Positions 36,207 to 45,317 are shown, counted from the first letter of the stretch. The stretch is 64,000 nucleotides of DNA from Eubacterium sp. (GCA_017433295.1 JAFRHL010000026.1:62001-126000), one strand, 5' to 3'. The notes: generated by a model not told the origin, from the sequence alone. Translations and numbers: made by a program.

Positions 36207-36250
36207 AATTGCATCTGATGTAAAGGAACAATTTGTTATCAGATGCAATT
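36207..36250. promoter_or_regulatory. 13-bp perfect inverted repeat, candidate operator
   Basis: AATTGCATCTGAT and ATCAGATGCAATT separated by 18 bp, about 300 bp upstream of the dehydratase start and 100 bp from the flavodoxin-like gene end. The size fits a dimeric regulator; a weak terminator for the flavodoxin-like gene is the alternative. Confidence 0.5.
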
Positions 36251-36347
36251 AATTTTATCCACATTTTTGTCTGATTGATCCGGTTGGCAGGAGGAAATGT
36301 CAATAGGAAAATTTATAACATTCTTTGTAGTATCCTGATCAGAAATA

Positions 36348-36953
36348 TTACACGACCGTCTTAAGCCATGCCTGGAAATCACTTTTTTCCTCGTCCGCTC
36401 CGGCAAGGATCATACCAAGCTTCACGGCCTCTGCTGTATACTCCGGATGCTCATTTACCGCATCGGGTCCTCCCAGGCCATTTGCCAGGAGCAGGCCTGA
36501 ACATTCGAATTTCAGCAGGGCATTGACCAGTTCAAATTCTTCCCTGATCGGGCCGAAGGCTGCAGGATTGGGATTGTTGGCTGTGGCAATCAGGCAGGAT
36601 TCTTTCACTGTACACAGGTCTCTGCCCTTTGGCGAAGCGTATGGATAAAGACGGTCCACCACTTTTTTGATCTGTGAAGAAAAGCTCTTCCAGTAAACCG
36701 GTGTCGTCAGTACAAGAACATCCGCCCAGCACATTTTCTCATGAAGCTTCATCCCGTCATCCTTAAGTCCACAGAAGCCTTTTTTATGGCAATTGCCATC
36801 ACCGTGGCATCCATCCATGTCGAGAGAACAGGCATCCATCATACAGACACTTGCGCCTGCAGCCTCAGCTCCCTTAACCAGCGCTTTTGCCAGTTTGTTG
36901 GAATTACCGTTTGCTCTCGGGCTTCCTGTAATAACTAAAATTTTCTTACTCAT
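36348..36953 (-). CDS. Flavodoxin-family NAD(P)H-dependent oxidoreductase
   Basis: 201 residues with the FMN-binding start ILVITGSPRANGNSNKLAKAL, a cysteine-rich stretch (CSLDMDGCHGDGNCHKKGFC) that could hold an iron-sulfur or metal site, and VLTTPVYWKSFSSQIKKVVDRLY. This is the iron-sulfur flavoprotein-like branch of the flavodoxin fold. Its start overlaps the stop of the tautomerase gene by 4 bp (ATGA), so the two are coupled. Substrate unknown. Confidence 0.9.
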   Translation of the reverse strand: MSKKILVITGSPRANGNSNKLAKALVKGAEAAGASVCMMDACSLDMDGCHGDGNCHKKGFCGLKDDGMKLHEKMCWADVLVLTTPVYWKSFSSQIKKVVDRLYPYASPKGRDLCTVKESCLIATANNPNPAAFGPIREEFELVNALLKFECSGLLLANGLGGPDAVNEHPEYTAEAVKLGMILAGADEEKSDFQAWLKTVV

Positions 36954-37345
36954 TGTTTTCCTCCTTTATTAAAGTGCAGCAAATTCCCTACAATATCCTT
37001 TTTATGATAAGTCCACAGGGGGGAACTGCGGTAATAGGCGAAGATCCGGTCCTCAGGAATCTGCGTATAACGCATGACCGTCTCGGTCATTTTAGAAAGA
37101 ACCTGTTCAAGAATGTCATGGTCATATTTCTCAAAGACCTCTCTGATCACTTCCACCTCAATGGATGCGCAGGGGGCATTTGCCTCTTCCCCGAAAAGCA
37201 TAAACTGTTCATCCGGAAAGTCCGCCATCACAAAGGCTCCCTTCTCGCAGGGGATCAGTTCGATGGCCTCTTTAAACTCCACGGTCATCCGGTACTTCTT
37301 CTCCCGGTTAATATAAATATTGGTCTTTGTTGTGATTCTTGGCAT
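36950..37345 (-). CDS. MIF-like tautomerase family protein
   Basis: 131 residues from ATG at 37345 with GGAGGTGG 6 bp upstream; the longer form from 37363 would hide the N-terminal proline. Starts MPRITTKTNIYINREKK, giving Pro2 as catalytic base, followed by AIELIPCEKGAFVMADFPDE and ASIEVEVI, the layout of the macrophage migration inhibitory factor-like family. Coupled with the downstream flavodoxin-like enzyme. Confidence 0.75.
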   Translation of the reverse strand: MPRITTKTNIYINREKKYRMTVEFKEAIELIPCEKGAFVMADFPDEQFMLFGEEANAPCASIEVEVIREVFEKYDHDILEQVLSKMTETVMRYTQIPEDRIFAYYRSSPLWTYHKKDIVGNLLHFNKGGKQ

Positions 37346-37555
37346 ACTGTACCACCTCCACATATTTATCCATTTACATCATATAATAAATCCCTGAAGG
37401 AGTTTTGCAGAAAACTGTCCATTAAACTGGAATTCCACACACTGTCCTCTGTGTCATGAATTTTTCCATCTTATGTGCATTTTCGTTAGCATTGTCCCTT
37501 CTTTTACGGGTTATAATTGTAATTCCGAGAGGCCATTTTACAAAGGAGGATCAAA

Positions 37556-38071
37556 ATGTCAGCATCTATCTCAGACAATTCAGAAAAGGTCCTGTTCCAG
37601 AGTGATCTTTGGGAAAATATAAGCAGGATCCAGAAGGGCACCCGTGTGGTATTCAAGACCCAGCAGGATAATGGTATTTTCAAGGTTAGTTTTATTGCCC
37701 GGCTGAAAGCGGGATTTGTAAAAAACAAAATTGATCTTATCAAGAACGACCACATGATACTCCAGAAGAAAGGCTCCGGCTACTTTCTCCTGTTCGAAGC
37801 AGCAAAGGATGCTTTTATCAGGGAAGATGATGAGAGAGAGTATTATGAGGAAGCACTATCCTGTTCCGATTATGATTACAAAATACTGATAAAAAAGGAC
37901 AGGTCTGCCCGGCCTGAAATTAAAAAGCCAGCTCCGGCTGATGGTCCTGATGCTGCCTTAAACAGGATCAACGCCATGCTGGAGGAACACGGTATCACGG
38001 ATGCCGATCCCTCTTCCGCAGTAAATGAGTTTATGAAAACTTGGAAGCTGGGTCACCCTGAGGAAAATTAA
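37556..38071 (+). CDS. Hypothetical soluble protein
   Basis: 171 residues, RBS AAAGGAGG. N-terminal half mixed alpha/beta (RVVFKTQQDNGIFKVSFIARL), then an acidic-basic linker with Ala and Pro (KKPAPADGPDAALNRIN) and a short C-terminal helix. No recognised domain, membrane segment or cysteine motif except one Cys. Orientation differs from its left neighbours. Confidence 0.7.
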   Translation: MSASISDNSEKVLFQSDLWENISRIQKGTRVVFKTQQDNGIFKVSFIARLKAGFVKNKIDLIKNDHMILQKKGSGYFLLFEAAKDAFIREDDEREYYEEALSCSDYDYKILIKKDRSARPEIKKPAPADGPDAALNRINAMLEEHGITDADPSSAVNEFMKTWKLGHPEEN

Positions 38072-38091
38072 ATCTGATAAAGGAATCTTCT

Positions 38092-38154
38092 ATGGAATTA
38101 TATGAAACAGTTCTTTTATATAATGTGAATGATAAAACAAGATACGATCTATAG
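38092..38154 (+). pseudogene. 20-codon ORF, probably the start of a lost gene
   Basis: ATG with RBS AAGGAA reads MELYETVLLYNVNDKTRYDL then stop. The start resembles DUF3783-like proteins (LLYN motif), after which the frame runs into the cbiQ remnant in another frame. Consistent with a deletion joining two genes. Confidence 0.35.
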
Positions 38155-38276
38155 CCAGATGCTATGATGGAGAACTGAATTTCCTTGAGGATGTGAAACC
38201 GGTAAAATCCCGGCAGATCCTTTTGGCGGTCGTTTTCCTGTGCACGCTGTGCGCAATATGGTACCTTACCAAATAA
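38136..38276 (+). pseudogene. 3-prime remnant of cbiQ (ECF cobalt/nickel transporter permease)
   Basis: Open between stops, 46 codons. Reads ARCYDGELNFLEDVKPVKSR then a final membrane helix QILLAVVFLCTLCAIWYLTK and stop. The ARxYDGELxxLED sequence before a last helix is characteristic of CbiQ C-termini. All upstream transmembrane sequence is lost. It directly precedes the cbiO-like gene, the normal order. Confidence 0.55.
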
Positions 38277-39106
38277 TCCCCTGCCAGGTCTTCCGGCGCC
38301 GTAAAGCCAAGACGACTACGAAACCCGGCAACCGAACGCATTTGTTAGATAAAAAATACATTTATAGAGGAGAAAAAATCGCGGTACTTGGTTCCAACGG
38401 AGCCGGCAAATCCACTTTCTTCCTCAATATAAACGGGGTATTGAAATCGACCTCCGGCCAGATCTGCTACCGGGGAAAGACCATAGACAAAAAGAGTCTC
38501 AATGAACTGAGAAAAAATGTCGGGATCGTATTCCAGGATGCCGACAACCAGATCATCGCTTCAACTGTGGAGGCGGAGGTTTCCTTCGGCCCCATGAATT
38601 TGAAGCTTCCCAGGGAGGAAGTAGTATCCCGGGTCGACAGAGCCTTAGCTTATATGAATATCACCGAATATAAAAAGAGAGCGCCCCACCATTTAAGCGG
38701 CGGCGAAAAGAAACGGGTCAGCATTGCCGACATCATAGCCATGGAATCTGAAGTCATCATCTTCGATGAACCGACGGCGGCCTTAGACCCCCTGAATGCT
38801 GCCATGCTGGAGGAAGTCCTCGGCAAAATGAACGAAGAAGGCAGGACTATGCTGATTTCCACCCATGATGTGGACTTTGCCTACCGCTGGGCTGACCGGG
38901 CCGTCGTATTTTCCAACGGACAGATCATCGCGGATGATACCTCCTTAAACATTTTTAAGCAGGAGGACATTTTAGAACAGGCCAGCCTGAAGCATCCCAC
39001 CATGTTTGATGTGTACCGGATCATGGAGGAAAACAAGATGATTCCGGAGGGAGGAGACTATCCCAGAAACATCCGGGTATTTCAAAAAGCAATTGAAAAC
39101 AGGTAA
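38240..39106 (+). CDS. CbiO-like ATPase of an ECF cobalt/nickel transporter, N-terminus damaged
   Basis: 288 residues if the GTG at 38240 is used. From residue 43 it is a normal CbiO: YRGEKIAVLGSNGAGKST (Walker A), GIVFQDADNQII (Q loop), LSGGEKKR (signature), VIIFDEPTAALDP (Walker B) and ISTHDVDFA. The first 40 residues are basic, unlike the usual beta-strand start, and have no RBS; only PGNRTHLLDKKYIY hints at the normal YPDGTxALxxxxxxI. With permease genes gone it is probably non-functional, though the ATPase core is intact. Confidence 0.75.
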   Translation: MHAVRNMVPYQIIPCQVFRRRKAKTTTKPGNRTHLLDKKYIYRGEKIAVLGSNGAGKSTFFLNINGVLKSTSGQICYRGKTIDKKSLNELRKNVGIVFQDADNQIIASTVEAEVSFGPMNLKLPREEVVSRVDRALAYMNITEYKKRAPHHLSGGEKKRVSIADIIAMESEVIIFDEPTAALDPLNAAMLEEVLGKMNEEGRTMLISTHDVDFAYRWADRAVVFSNGQIIADDTSLNIFKQEDILEQASLKHPTMFDVYRIMEENKMIPEGGDYPRNIRVFQKAIENR

Positions 39107-39237
39107 TTCCTTTTTTCCATAATAGGGTCTGATATATTACAGAAAAGCCGGCCGCTTTAGTGGTAAACTCTACATATCCATGATTATATTGAACAGAATG
39201 ATTTATGAGCATTTAATAGTTCAGGGGGAGGTTTATC

Positions 39238-41025
39238 ATGTATATTACAAAAGACATTAAGTATGTCGGTGTCAACGACCATCAGGTAGATCTTTTTGAA
39301 GGACAGTATCCTGTGCCCAACGGCATGGCCTATAATTCCTATGTGATCCTTGATGAGCAGGTGGCGGTAATGGATACTGTTGATATCAACTTCGGCAGCG
39401 AATGGCTGATCAACATCGAGAAGGTCCTGGCAGGCCGCCAGCCGGACTACCTCATCATACAGCATATGGAACCCGACCATTCCGCCAATATTGCCAATTT
39501 TATGCAGTATTATAAAGACGCGAAGATCGTCTCTTCCAAAAAGGCCTTTGCCATGATGAAGAATTTCTTCGGAACGGATTTTGAGGGCAGGCAGGTCCTG
39601 GTTGAAAGCGGTTCCACTTTACGTCTTGGAGAACATACCCTCGCCTTTGTGGAAGCTCCCATGGTCCACTGGCCGGAGGTTGTTGTTACTTATGACATCA
39701 AAGATAAAGTTCTGTTCTCCGCAGATGGTCTGGGCAAGTTCGGGGCCAACGATGTGAAGGAAGACTGGGCAGACGAAGCCCGCCGTTACTATATCGGCAT
39801 TGTCGGCATGTACGGCGATTTCGTCCAGGCCCTTCTTAAGGTTGCGGCCACACTGGACATTGAGATCATCTGTCCTACCCATGGACCCGTCCTGAAAGAG
39901 AATCTGGGTTATTACCTCAATCTTTATGATAAATGGTCCTCCTACACACCGGAGGAAGAGGGAATCGTGATCGCCTACACTTCAGTATACGGTCATACAA
40001 AGGAAGCTGCCCTGAGCCTGGCGCGTAATCTCCGGGCAAAGAAGGCACCGACGGTTGTGGTATACGATCTGGCAAGAGATGATATGTCCGCAGCAGTCAG
40101 CGATGCCTTCCGCTACAGCAAGCTGGTCCTTGCCACCACCACCTACAACGGGAGCATGTATCCCTTTATGCGCGACTTCATCCACAGGCTGGTGGAGCAT
40201 AAATTCCGGAAACGGACCGTAGCCCTGATTGAGAACGGCTCCTGGGCTCCCCAGGCGGGCAGGCTCATGAAGGAAATGTTAGGTCAGTGCGAGGACATCG
40301 AATTCACTAAGAATAATGTCCATATCAAATCCGCATTAAGCGAGGAAAACTACGAAGAGATGGAAAACATGGCATATGAATTATGCCAGGAATATATTGA
40401 ACACGATGACGAGCTGGCAAACAAAGAGAACATGTCAGCCCTGTTCAAGATCGGCTATGGCCTCTATGTGATCACCACCAGAGAAGGCAGCAAGGATACC
40501 GGCTGTATCGCCAACTCCGTGACTCAGCTGACCAACTCTCCTAACCGGATCGCCGTAACCCTGAACAAGGCGAACTATACTCATGATCTGATCCTTTCCA
40601 CAAAGAAGATGAATGTGAACTGTCTGTCAGTGGATGCTCCCTTCTCCACTTTCCAGAACTTCGGCTTCCAGAGTGGCAGGGATGTAAATAAATTTGAAAC
40701 ATGGCCATTGCTTCGTTCCAGTAACGGTATTGCCTATCTGCCCAAGTTCATCAACGCTTTCATGTCCCTGGATGTGGAAGCCATGGAGGATCTGGGAACC
40801 CATACCATGTTCATCTGCAGCGTCTCCGAGGCAAGAGTGATCTCCGGAAAAGAGACCATGACTTACAATTACTATCAGGAGCATGTAAAACCGAAGCCTC
40901 AGGCAGCCACAAAGAAGGGTTTTGTATGTCAGGTATGCGGATATATCTACGAGGGGGATGAACTTCCGGCAGATTTTGTATGCCCCATCTGCAAGCATCC
41001 GGCCTCGGACTTTAAGCCACTGTAA
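39238..41025 (+). CDS. Flavodiiron protein with flavin reductase and rubredoxin domains
   Basis: Reduces oxygen (or NO) to protect anaerobic enzymes. 595 residues in four modules: metallo-beta-lactamase-like diiron domain (1-250; QHMEPDHSAN gives the HxExD ligands), flavodoxin domain (255-395; IAYTSVYGHTKEAA), flavin reductase-like domain (405-545; TGCIANSVTQLTNSPNRIAV) and a C-terminal rubredoxin (555-595; CQVCGYIYEG and CPICKHPASDF). The whole electron path is thus on one chain. RBS GGGGGAGG. A stand-alone gene. Confidence 0.96.
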   Translation: MYITKDIKYVGVNDHQVDLFEGQYPVPNGMAYNSYVILDEQVAVMDTVDINFGSEWLINIEKVLAGRQPDYLIIQHMEPDHSANIANFMQYYKDAKIVSSKKAFAMMKNFFGTDFEGRQVLVESGSTLRLGEHTLAFVEAPMVHWPEVVVTYDIKDKVLFSADGLGKFGANDVKEDWADEARRYYIGIVGMYGDFVQALLKVAATLDIEIICPTHGPVLKENLGYYLNLYDKWSSYTPEEEGIVIAYTSVYGHTKEAALSLARNLRAKKAPTVVVYDLARDDMSAAVSDAFRYSKLVLATTTYNGSMYPFMRDFIHRLVEHKFRKRTVALIENGSWAPQAGRLMKEMLGQCEDIEFTKNNVHIKSALSEENYEEMENMAYELCQEYIEHDDELANKENMSALFKIGYGLYVITTREGSKDTGCIANSVTQLTNSPNRIAVTLNKANYTHDLILSTKKMNVNCLSVDAPFSTFQNFGFQSGRDVNKFETWPLLRSSNGIAYLPKFINAFMSLDVEAMEDLGTHTMFICSVSEARVISGKETMTYNYYQEHVKPKPQAATKKGFVCQVCGYIYEGDELPADFVCPICKHPASDFKPL

Positions 41026-41041
41026 TTGTTGATATAAATAA

Positions 41042-41097
41042 TTTTCCGGTCAGGAGCAAGACTGGCATCAACTTTTTTCTACTTCTGACCTGGAAAA
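41042..41097. terminator. Hairpin between convergent flavodiiron and hydE genes
   Basis: TTTTCC-GGTCAG and CTGACC-T-GGAAAA form a 12-pair stem with one bulge and a large loop. Weak T runs on both strands; a plausible shared terminator. Confidence 0.4.
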
Positions 41098-41136
41098 AGC
41101 GAACTTCTATCAACCTTTTCACTGAAGATCCGGGAA

Positions 41137-41207
41137 TTACGGGATATCCGGGATATCTGGGGATTCCGAGATATTTGGGGATTCCGAGATATCCGGGGAA
41201 TCTGAAG
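41137..41207 (-). repeat. 18-bp tandem repeats forming the hydE 3-prime end
   Basis: Three copies of GAATCCCCxxATATCTCG (minus strand) plus a partial unit, encoding SDSPDIS-ESPNIS-ESPDIP-DIP. Confidence 0.7.
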
Positions 41208-42285
41208 TTTTCGACCGCCTGTCAATGTATCTGATGTGATCTCCTCTATCTGTTACCACCTGGTATCCGGTCCGGGACACCCTCAGTGACATACAGCGAA
41301 TGCATTCGGCCGCCTCGTCCCCGGTACATATCTTATTATCATAAAGCAGATACTTGTCACGTACATTCATGGGGGACAGGTTGGGCATAACGACATTTGC
41401 CCCCGCCGCAATTCCTTTTTCACGTCCAAAAGCGTCTATGGTCCCAAGTGCCGTTGTGGCCGGAAGCAATACCTCCGGCAAAAGAAGACGAATAACAGAT
41501 AATAATCGGAGGGTCATCCCGGCTGTCCCGGGAGGACAGTCTGCGAATTCAGTCTCCTGATGGGGAATAAAGGGGCCGATTCCGGCCATCTCGGGTTTAA
41601 AGGCCTGCATGAACCGGAGATCCCTGATCAGGTGCTCCATGGTCTGTCCGGGAGAACCTACCATCATGCCACAGCCCACCTGGTAGCCGATCTCATGCAG
41701 ATCCTGCAGACATTTCATCCTATGTTCATAGGACATATTCTTCGGATGAAGCTGCTCATAGTGTTCCTTATCGGCAGTCTCATGCCGCAGCAGGTATCTG
41801 TCTGCCCCCGCATCGAAAAATTTCTGATAGCTCTCCCTCTCCCGTTCCCCGATGGACAAAGTAATTGCCACATCCGGGTGCTGTTTTTTTATATTTCTGA
41901 TGATGGAAACGATCCGTTCATCTGTATAATACGGGTCTTCTCCTCCCTGAAGGACGATGGTCCGGAAACCCAACCCATAGCCGGCAGCGCTGCAGGAAAC
42001 GATTTCTTCTTCACTCAGTCGATATCTTTGTGCATGCTTGTTCCCTTTCCGAATACCACAGTAATAACAGTTGTTCCTGCAATAATTTGTAAATTCGATC
42101 AGTCCCCGAAGGTATACATCTTTCCCGTAGACTCTCTCCCTTACGGACCTGGCTCTTGCAGACAGGTAATCGTCCAGATACTGATCTTCACAGACCAGGA
42201 GGGAGCGAAACTCTTCATCCGTCAGATCCCTGTCTTTTTCCAGCTTATCCACCAGTTCCTGATAATAATTCTTAAGCTTATTCAT
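41137..42285 (-). CDS. hydE: [FeFe]-hydrogenase maturase HydE (radical SAM), with a repeat-derived tail
   Basis: Radical SAM enzyme that helps build the H-cluster. 382 residues from ATG at 42285 (AGGAGATATT upstream); the open frame extends 41 codons further up without an RBS. Cluster ligands Cys69, Cys73, Cys76 in NYCRNNCYYC, then VLQGGEDPYYTDE, VGSPGQT and NLSPMNVRDKY, as in HydE. The last 22 residues (from SDSPDIS) come from three 18-bp tandem repeats and are absent from typical HydE. hydF and hydG are not adjacent. Confidence 0.92.
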   Translation of the reverse strand: MNKLKNYYQELVDKLEKDRDLTDEEFRSLLVCEDQYLDDYLSARARSVRERVYGKDVYLRGLIEFTNYCRNNCYYCGIRKGNKHAQRYRLSEEEIVSCSAAGYGLGFRTIVLQGGEDPYYTDERIVSIIRNIKKQHPDVAITLSIGERERESYQKFFDAGADRYLLRHETADKEHYEQLHPKNMSYEHRMKCLQDLHEIGYQVGCGMMVGSPGQTMEHLIRDLRFMQAFKPEMAGIGPFIPHQETEFADCPPGTAGMTLRLLSVIRLLLPEVLLPATTALGTIDAFGREKGIAAGANVVMPNLSPMNVRDKYLLYDNKICTGDEAAECIRCMSLRVSRTGYQVVTDRGDHIRYIDRRSKTSDSPDISESPNISESPDIPDIP

Positions 42286-42302
42286 AATATCTCCTGTAAA
42301 AG

Positions 42303-42333
42303 AAAAACGCTTTCGGGCGTAAAGCCCGGAAGC
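42303..42333 (-). terminator. Terminator of the feo operon
   Basis: Minus-strand GCTTCCGGGC/GCCCGAAAGC, 10 bp with one mismatch and 5-nt loop, then TTTTT. Lies between the FeoB-associated gene and hydE. Confidence 0.75.
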
Positions 42334-42420
42334 ATTCTTCTTTTTGGTATCAAATATTTGCAAAGAATACCAGAGAGTATTATAGAACAAAACAGGGTAG
42401 ATTACCACTGATTTTTTCTC

Positions 42421-42618
42421 TCAGGTCTTATCTCGAGTATACTTCCTATGAGATTTATGGCAGGCTTTGCACATACCGCAATGTGCGCAGTTTCCGCCAC
42501 AGGAGGATTTCCCCTGTTTTTTATCTTTGATCAATGTATGGATGATCCCTGCCACCATCAGGACAAGCAACAGGGTGATCAGGATCGTCCCCAGGTTTTG
42601 TGTGATCAGGCCTGGCAT
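42421..42618 (-). CDS. FeoB-associated Cys-rich membrane protein
   Basis: 65 residues: one membrane helix (ILITLLLVLMVAGIIHTLI) and a cytoplasmic tail with CGGNCAHCGMCKACH, five cysteines and a histidine suited to metal binding. Position 7 bp after feoB is diagnostic. Probably assists iron passage or gating; mechanism unknown. Confidence 0.9.
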   Translation of the reverse strand: MPGLITQNLGTILITLLLVLMVAGIIHTLIKDKKQGKSSCGGNCAHCGMCKACHKSHRKYTRDKT

Positions 42619-42625
42619 GGCTGCA

Positions 42626-45034
42626 TCATCCTTCCCTTAAGGCAACATTCGTTAACCTGTCCGCTTCTTTATATTTTTTGAAGAACAGCATGTAGACAAT
42701 GCCCGCCAGGGCTGCGATGGCAAGTATCACGCCAAACACATTTCCATGCCCTGTTAAGGCTCCGCCAAACTGGTTGATCATGAAGGCTATCACATAGGCG
42801 AAACCGCACTGATAGCCAATGGCGAACCAGGTCCATTTTGCGTTGTTCATCTCTCTTTTGATGGCGCCGATGGCTGCAAAGCACGGTGCGCAGAGCAGGT
42901 TGAATACCAGGAAGGAGAATCCGGTCACACTGGTAAATGCAGCAGACAGGGCCTGCCATGCGGTCATCTCACCGCCGCCATAAAGGATACCCATGGTACC
43001 TACAATATTCTCCTTGGCCACAAGACCTGTGATCGACGCAACGGCTGCCTGCCAGTTGCCCCATCCCAGAGGTATAAATATCCAGGCGATGGCATTTCCT
43101 ATCCTGGCCAGGATGGAAAGTTCAAGTTCTTCCTCGGCGAGCATGCGGAAACCATCGCTGGTAAATCCGAATCTGCTGGTGAACCATACAACGATGGTGG
43201 AAAGGAGGATGATGGTACCTGCTTTCTTGATGAAGGACCATCCCCGCTCCCACATGGAACGGAGTACATTTGAAAGGGTCGGCATATGATAGGCCGGAAG
43301 TTCCATAACGAAGGGAGCCGGATCACCGGCAAACATTTTCGTCTTTTTCAGCATGATACCCGAGATAACGATGGCTGCCATACCGATAAAATACGCGGAT
43401 GTGGATATCCAGGCCGATCCACCGAAGATAGCTCCGGCAATCATGGCGATGAAGGGCACTTTCGCTCCGCAGGGGATAAATGTGGTGGTCATAATGGTCA
43501 TTCTTCTGTCACGTTCATTTTCAATGGTCCGGCTGGCCATGATTCCGGGAACGCCGCAGCCCACACCGATGAGCATGGGAATAAAGGATTTTCCGGAGAG
43601 GCCGAATCTTCTGAAGATACGGTCAAGGACAAATGCAATTCGGGCCATATAGCCGCAGGCCTCCAGAAAGGCCAGCATGAAGAAAAGAACCAGCATCTGG
43701 GGAACGAATCCCAGCACTGCTCCGACACCGGCTACAATACCGTCAAGAATCAGTCCTTTGAGCCATTCAGCCGCGCCGGCTGCATTAAGCGCCGATTCCA
43801 CAAGAGCCGGAATACCCGGAATCCATGTGCCGTAATCTGCCGGATCCGGCTCGTCGCCGATCTCTTCGACAGTCTTAACAGCCTCCTGATAGTCCTCGAG
43901 ACTTGCTGTCTCTTCTGCAACCTCAAGGGTTTCTTCATCTTCTACTGTATATATGTAGTCACCCGTCGGAGCACTGCCATTTTCTTCAACGTATGCGTTA
44001 TAACCATCTATGATTGCAGAGGCTTCCGCATACTTTTCAGCAGTCTCACCGTATCCTGCGTCCATACCGAAGAGATGGAAACCGTCACCAAATAATCCGT
44101 CATTGGCCCAGTCAGTAGCTGGTGCGCCCACAGCCACCATGGCAATCCAGTATACCAGGAACATGACCACTCCGAATATGGGAAGGCCCAGCCACCTGTT
44201 GGTCACGACCCGGTCAATCTTATCCGAGGTCGTAAGGGCACCTGCATTCTTCTTATTGTAGCAGGCCTTGATGACCCCTGCGATATAGATATAGCGTTCA
44301 TTTGTAATGATACTTTCTGCATCATCATCCAGTTCTTCCTCGGCGGCCCGGATATCATTCTCAATATGGGACAGAATTTCCGGTGAAATCTTCATCTGTC
44401 CGAGGACCTTGTCATCCCGCTCGAAGATCTTGATGGCATACCACCTCTGCTGCTCCTCCGCCATATCATGTACCACCGCTTCTTCTATATGGGCGATGGC
44501 ATGCTCGACCGGACCTGAGAAGGTGTGGAGGGGTACCGTCTTTCCGCTTTTTGCTGCCTTGATGGCTTCCTCAGCGGCTTCTATGGTTCCCGTTCCCTTT
44601 AAAGCTGATATTTCCACTACCTTGCAGCCCAGCTGGCGGGACAGTTCCTCGATGTTGATCTGGTCGCCGTTCTTCTTTACGATGTCCATCATGTTAACGG
44701 CAACCACCACCGGGATACCCAGCTCGGTAAGCTGGGTGGTCAGATACAGGTTTCTCTCAAGGTTGGTGCCGTCTACGATATTCAGGATGGCATCAGGACG
44801 TTCATTAATAAGATAATTTCTGGCCACCACTTCCTCCAGGGTATATGGCGATAACGAATAAATACCCGGAAGGTCAGTGATGATCACATCATCATGCTTC
44901 TTAAGCTTTCCTTCCTTCTTTTCCACCGTTACACCCGGCCAGTTACCGACAAACTGGTTGGAACCGGTCAGGGCATTGAACAGTGTAGTCTTTCCACTGT
45001 TGGGATTTCCCGCAAGGGCAATACGAATACTCAT
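42626..45034 (-). CDS. feoB: Ferrous iron transport protein B
   Basis: GTP-dependent Fe(II) permease. 802 residues: N-terminal G domain with GNPNSGKTTLFN (G1), DLPGIYSLSPYT (G3) and NMMD (G4), a helical GDI-like spacer, then the membrane part with two Gate motifs (GCGVPGIMASRT and GAKVPFIAMIAGAIF). An extra segment at about 325-390 between the first two membrane stretches (rich in Glu, Ala, Thr) is larger than in E. coli FeoB. Follows the two feoA genes in one operon. Confidence 0.97.
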   Translation of the reverse strand: MSIRIALAGNPNSGKTTLFNALTGSNQFVGNWPGVTVEKKEGKLKKHDDVIITDLPGIYSLSPYTLEEVVARNYLINERPDAILNIVDGTNLERNLYLTTQLTELGIPVVVAVNMMDIVKKNGDQINIEELSRQLGCKVVEISALKGTGTIEAAEEAIKAAKSGKTVPLHTFSGPVEHAIAHIEEAVVHDMAEEQQRWYAIKIFERDDKVLGQMKISPEILSHIENDIRAAEEELDDDAESIITNERYIYIAGVIKACYNKKNAGALTTSDKIDRVVTNRWLGLPIFGVVMFLVYWIAMVAVGAPATDWANDGLFGDGFHLFGMDAGYGETAEKYAEASAIIDGYNAYVEENGSAPTGDYIYTVEDEETLEVAEETASLEDYQEAVKTVEEIGDEPDPADYGTWIPGIPALVESALNAAGAAEWLKGLILDGIVAGVGAVLGFVPQMLVLFFMLAFLEACGYMARIAFVLDRIFRRFGLSGKSFIPMLIGVGCGVPGIMASRTIENERDRRMTIMTTTFIPCGAKVPFIAMIAGAIFGGSAWISTSAYFIGMAAIVISGIMLKKTKMFAGDPAPFVMELPAYHMPTLSNVLRSMWERGWSFIKKAGTIILLSTIVVWFTSRFGFTSDGFRMLAEEELELSILARIGNAIAWIFIPLGWGNWQAAVASITGLVAKENIVGTMGILYGGGEMTAWQALSAAFTSVTGFSFLVFNLLCAPCFAAIGAIKREMNNAKWTWFAIGYQCGFAYVIAFMINQFGGALTGHGNVFGVILAIAALAGIVYMLFFKKYKEADRLTNVALREG

Positions 45035-45072
45035 TTTTCCCTACTTCCTTTCCATGTTATGTACATTTTTCC

Positions 45073-45294
45073 TCACTGAACTTCGATTATCTCGGCATCT
45101 GCCTTTCGCAGCGACAGTTCATAATTTCTGACCGTCACCTCGATGGGATCCCCTAAAGGTGCCACCTTGCGCACATAGACAGAAGTGTTCCTGGTAATCC
45201 CCATATCCATGATCCTCCGTTTCACGGCTCCCTCACCGTGAAGCTTCACAACCGTTACCGTTTCTCCAATCTTCACATCTCTTAATGTCTTCAC
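45073..45294 (-). CDS. feoA: FeoA family protein
   Basis: 73-residue SH3-like protein (MKTLRDVKIGETVTVVKLHG, MDMGITRNTSVYVRKVAPLGDP). Needed for FeoB activity in known systems. Second of two FeoA proteins, 23 bp after the first. Confidence 0.92.
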   Translation of the reverse strand: MKTLRDVKIGETVTVVKLHGEGAVKRRIMDMGITRNTSVYVRKVAPLGDPIEVTVRNYELSLRKADAEIIEVQ

Positions 45295-45317
45295 TGTTTA
45301 TTCCTCCATTTTGCGCA

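Larger units (their letters stand above)
35910..36347. other. 438-bp leader/promoter region of the dehydratase operon
   Basis: No gene. AT-rich, with the two inverted repeats listed separately. The long leader suggests regulation by the adjacent AraC-type regulator. No riboswitch class recognised. Confidence 0.5.

Noticed and set aside
38190-38330. Cobalamin riboswitch upstream of cbiO, suggested by CCGGTAAAATCCCGGC and AAGCCAAGACG
   Set aside because: The conserved riboswitch core boxes are not present and the stretch translates into a CbiQ C-terminus.
43286-44095. 269-codon ORF antisense to feoB
   Set aside because: Shadow frame of a conserved transporter.
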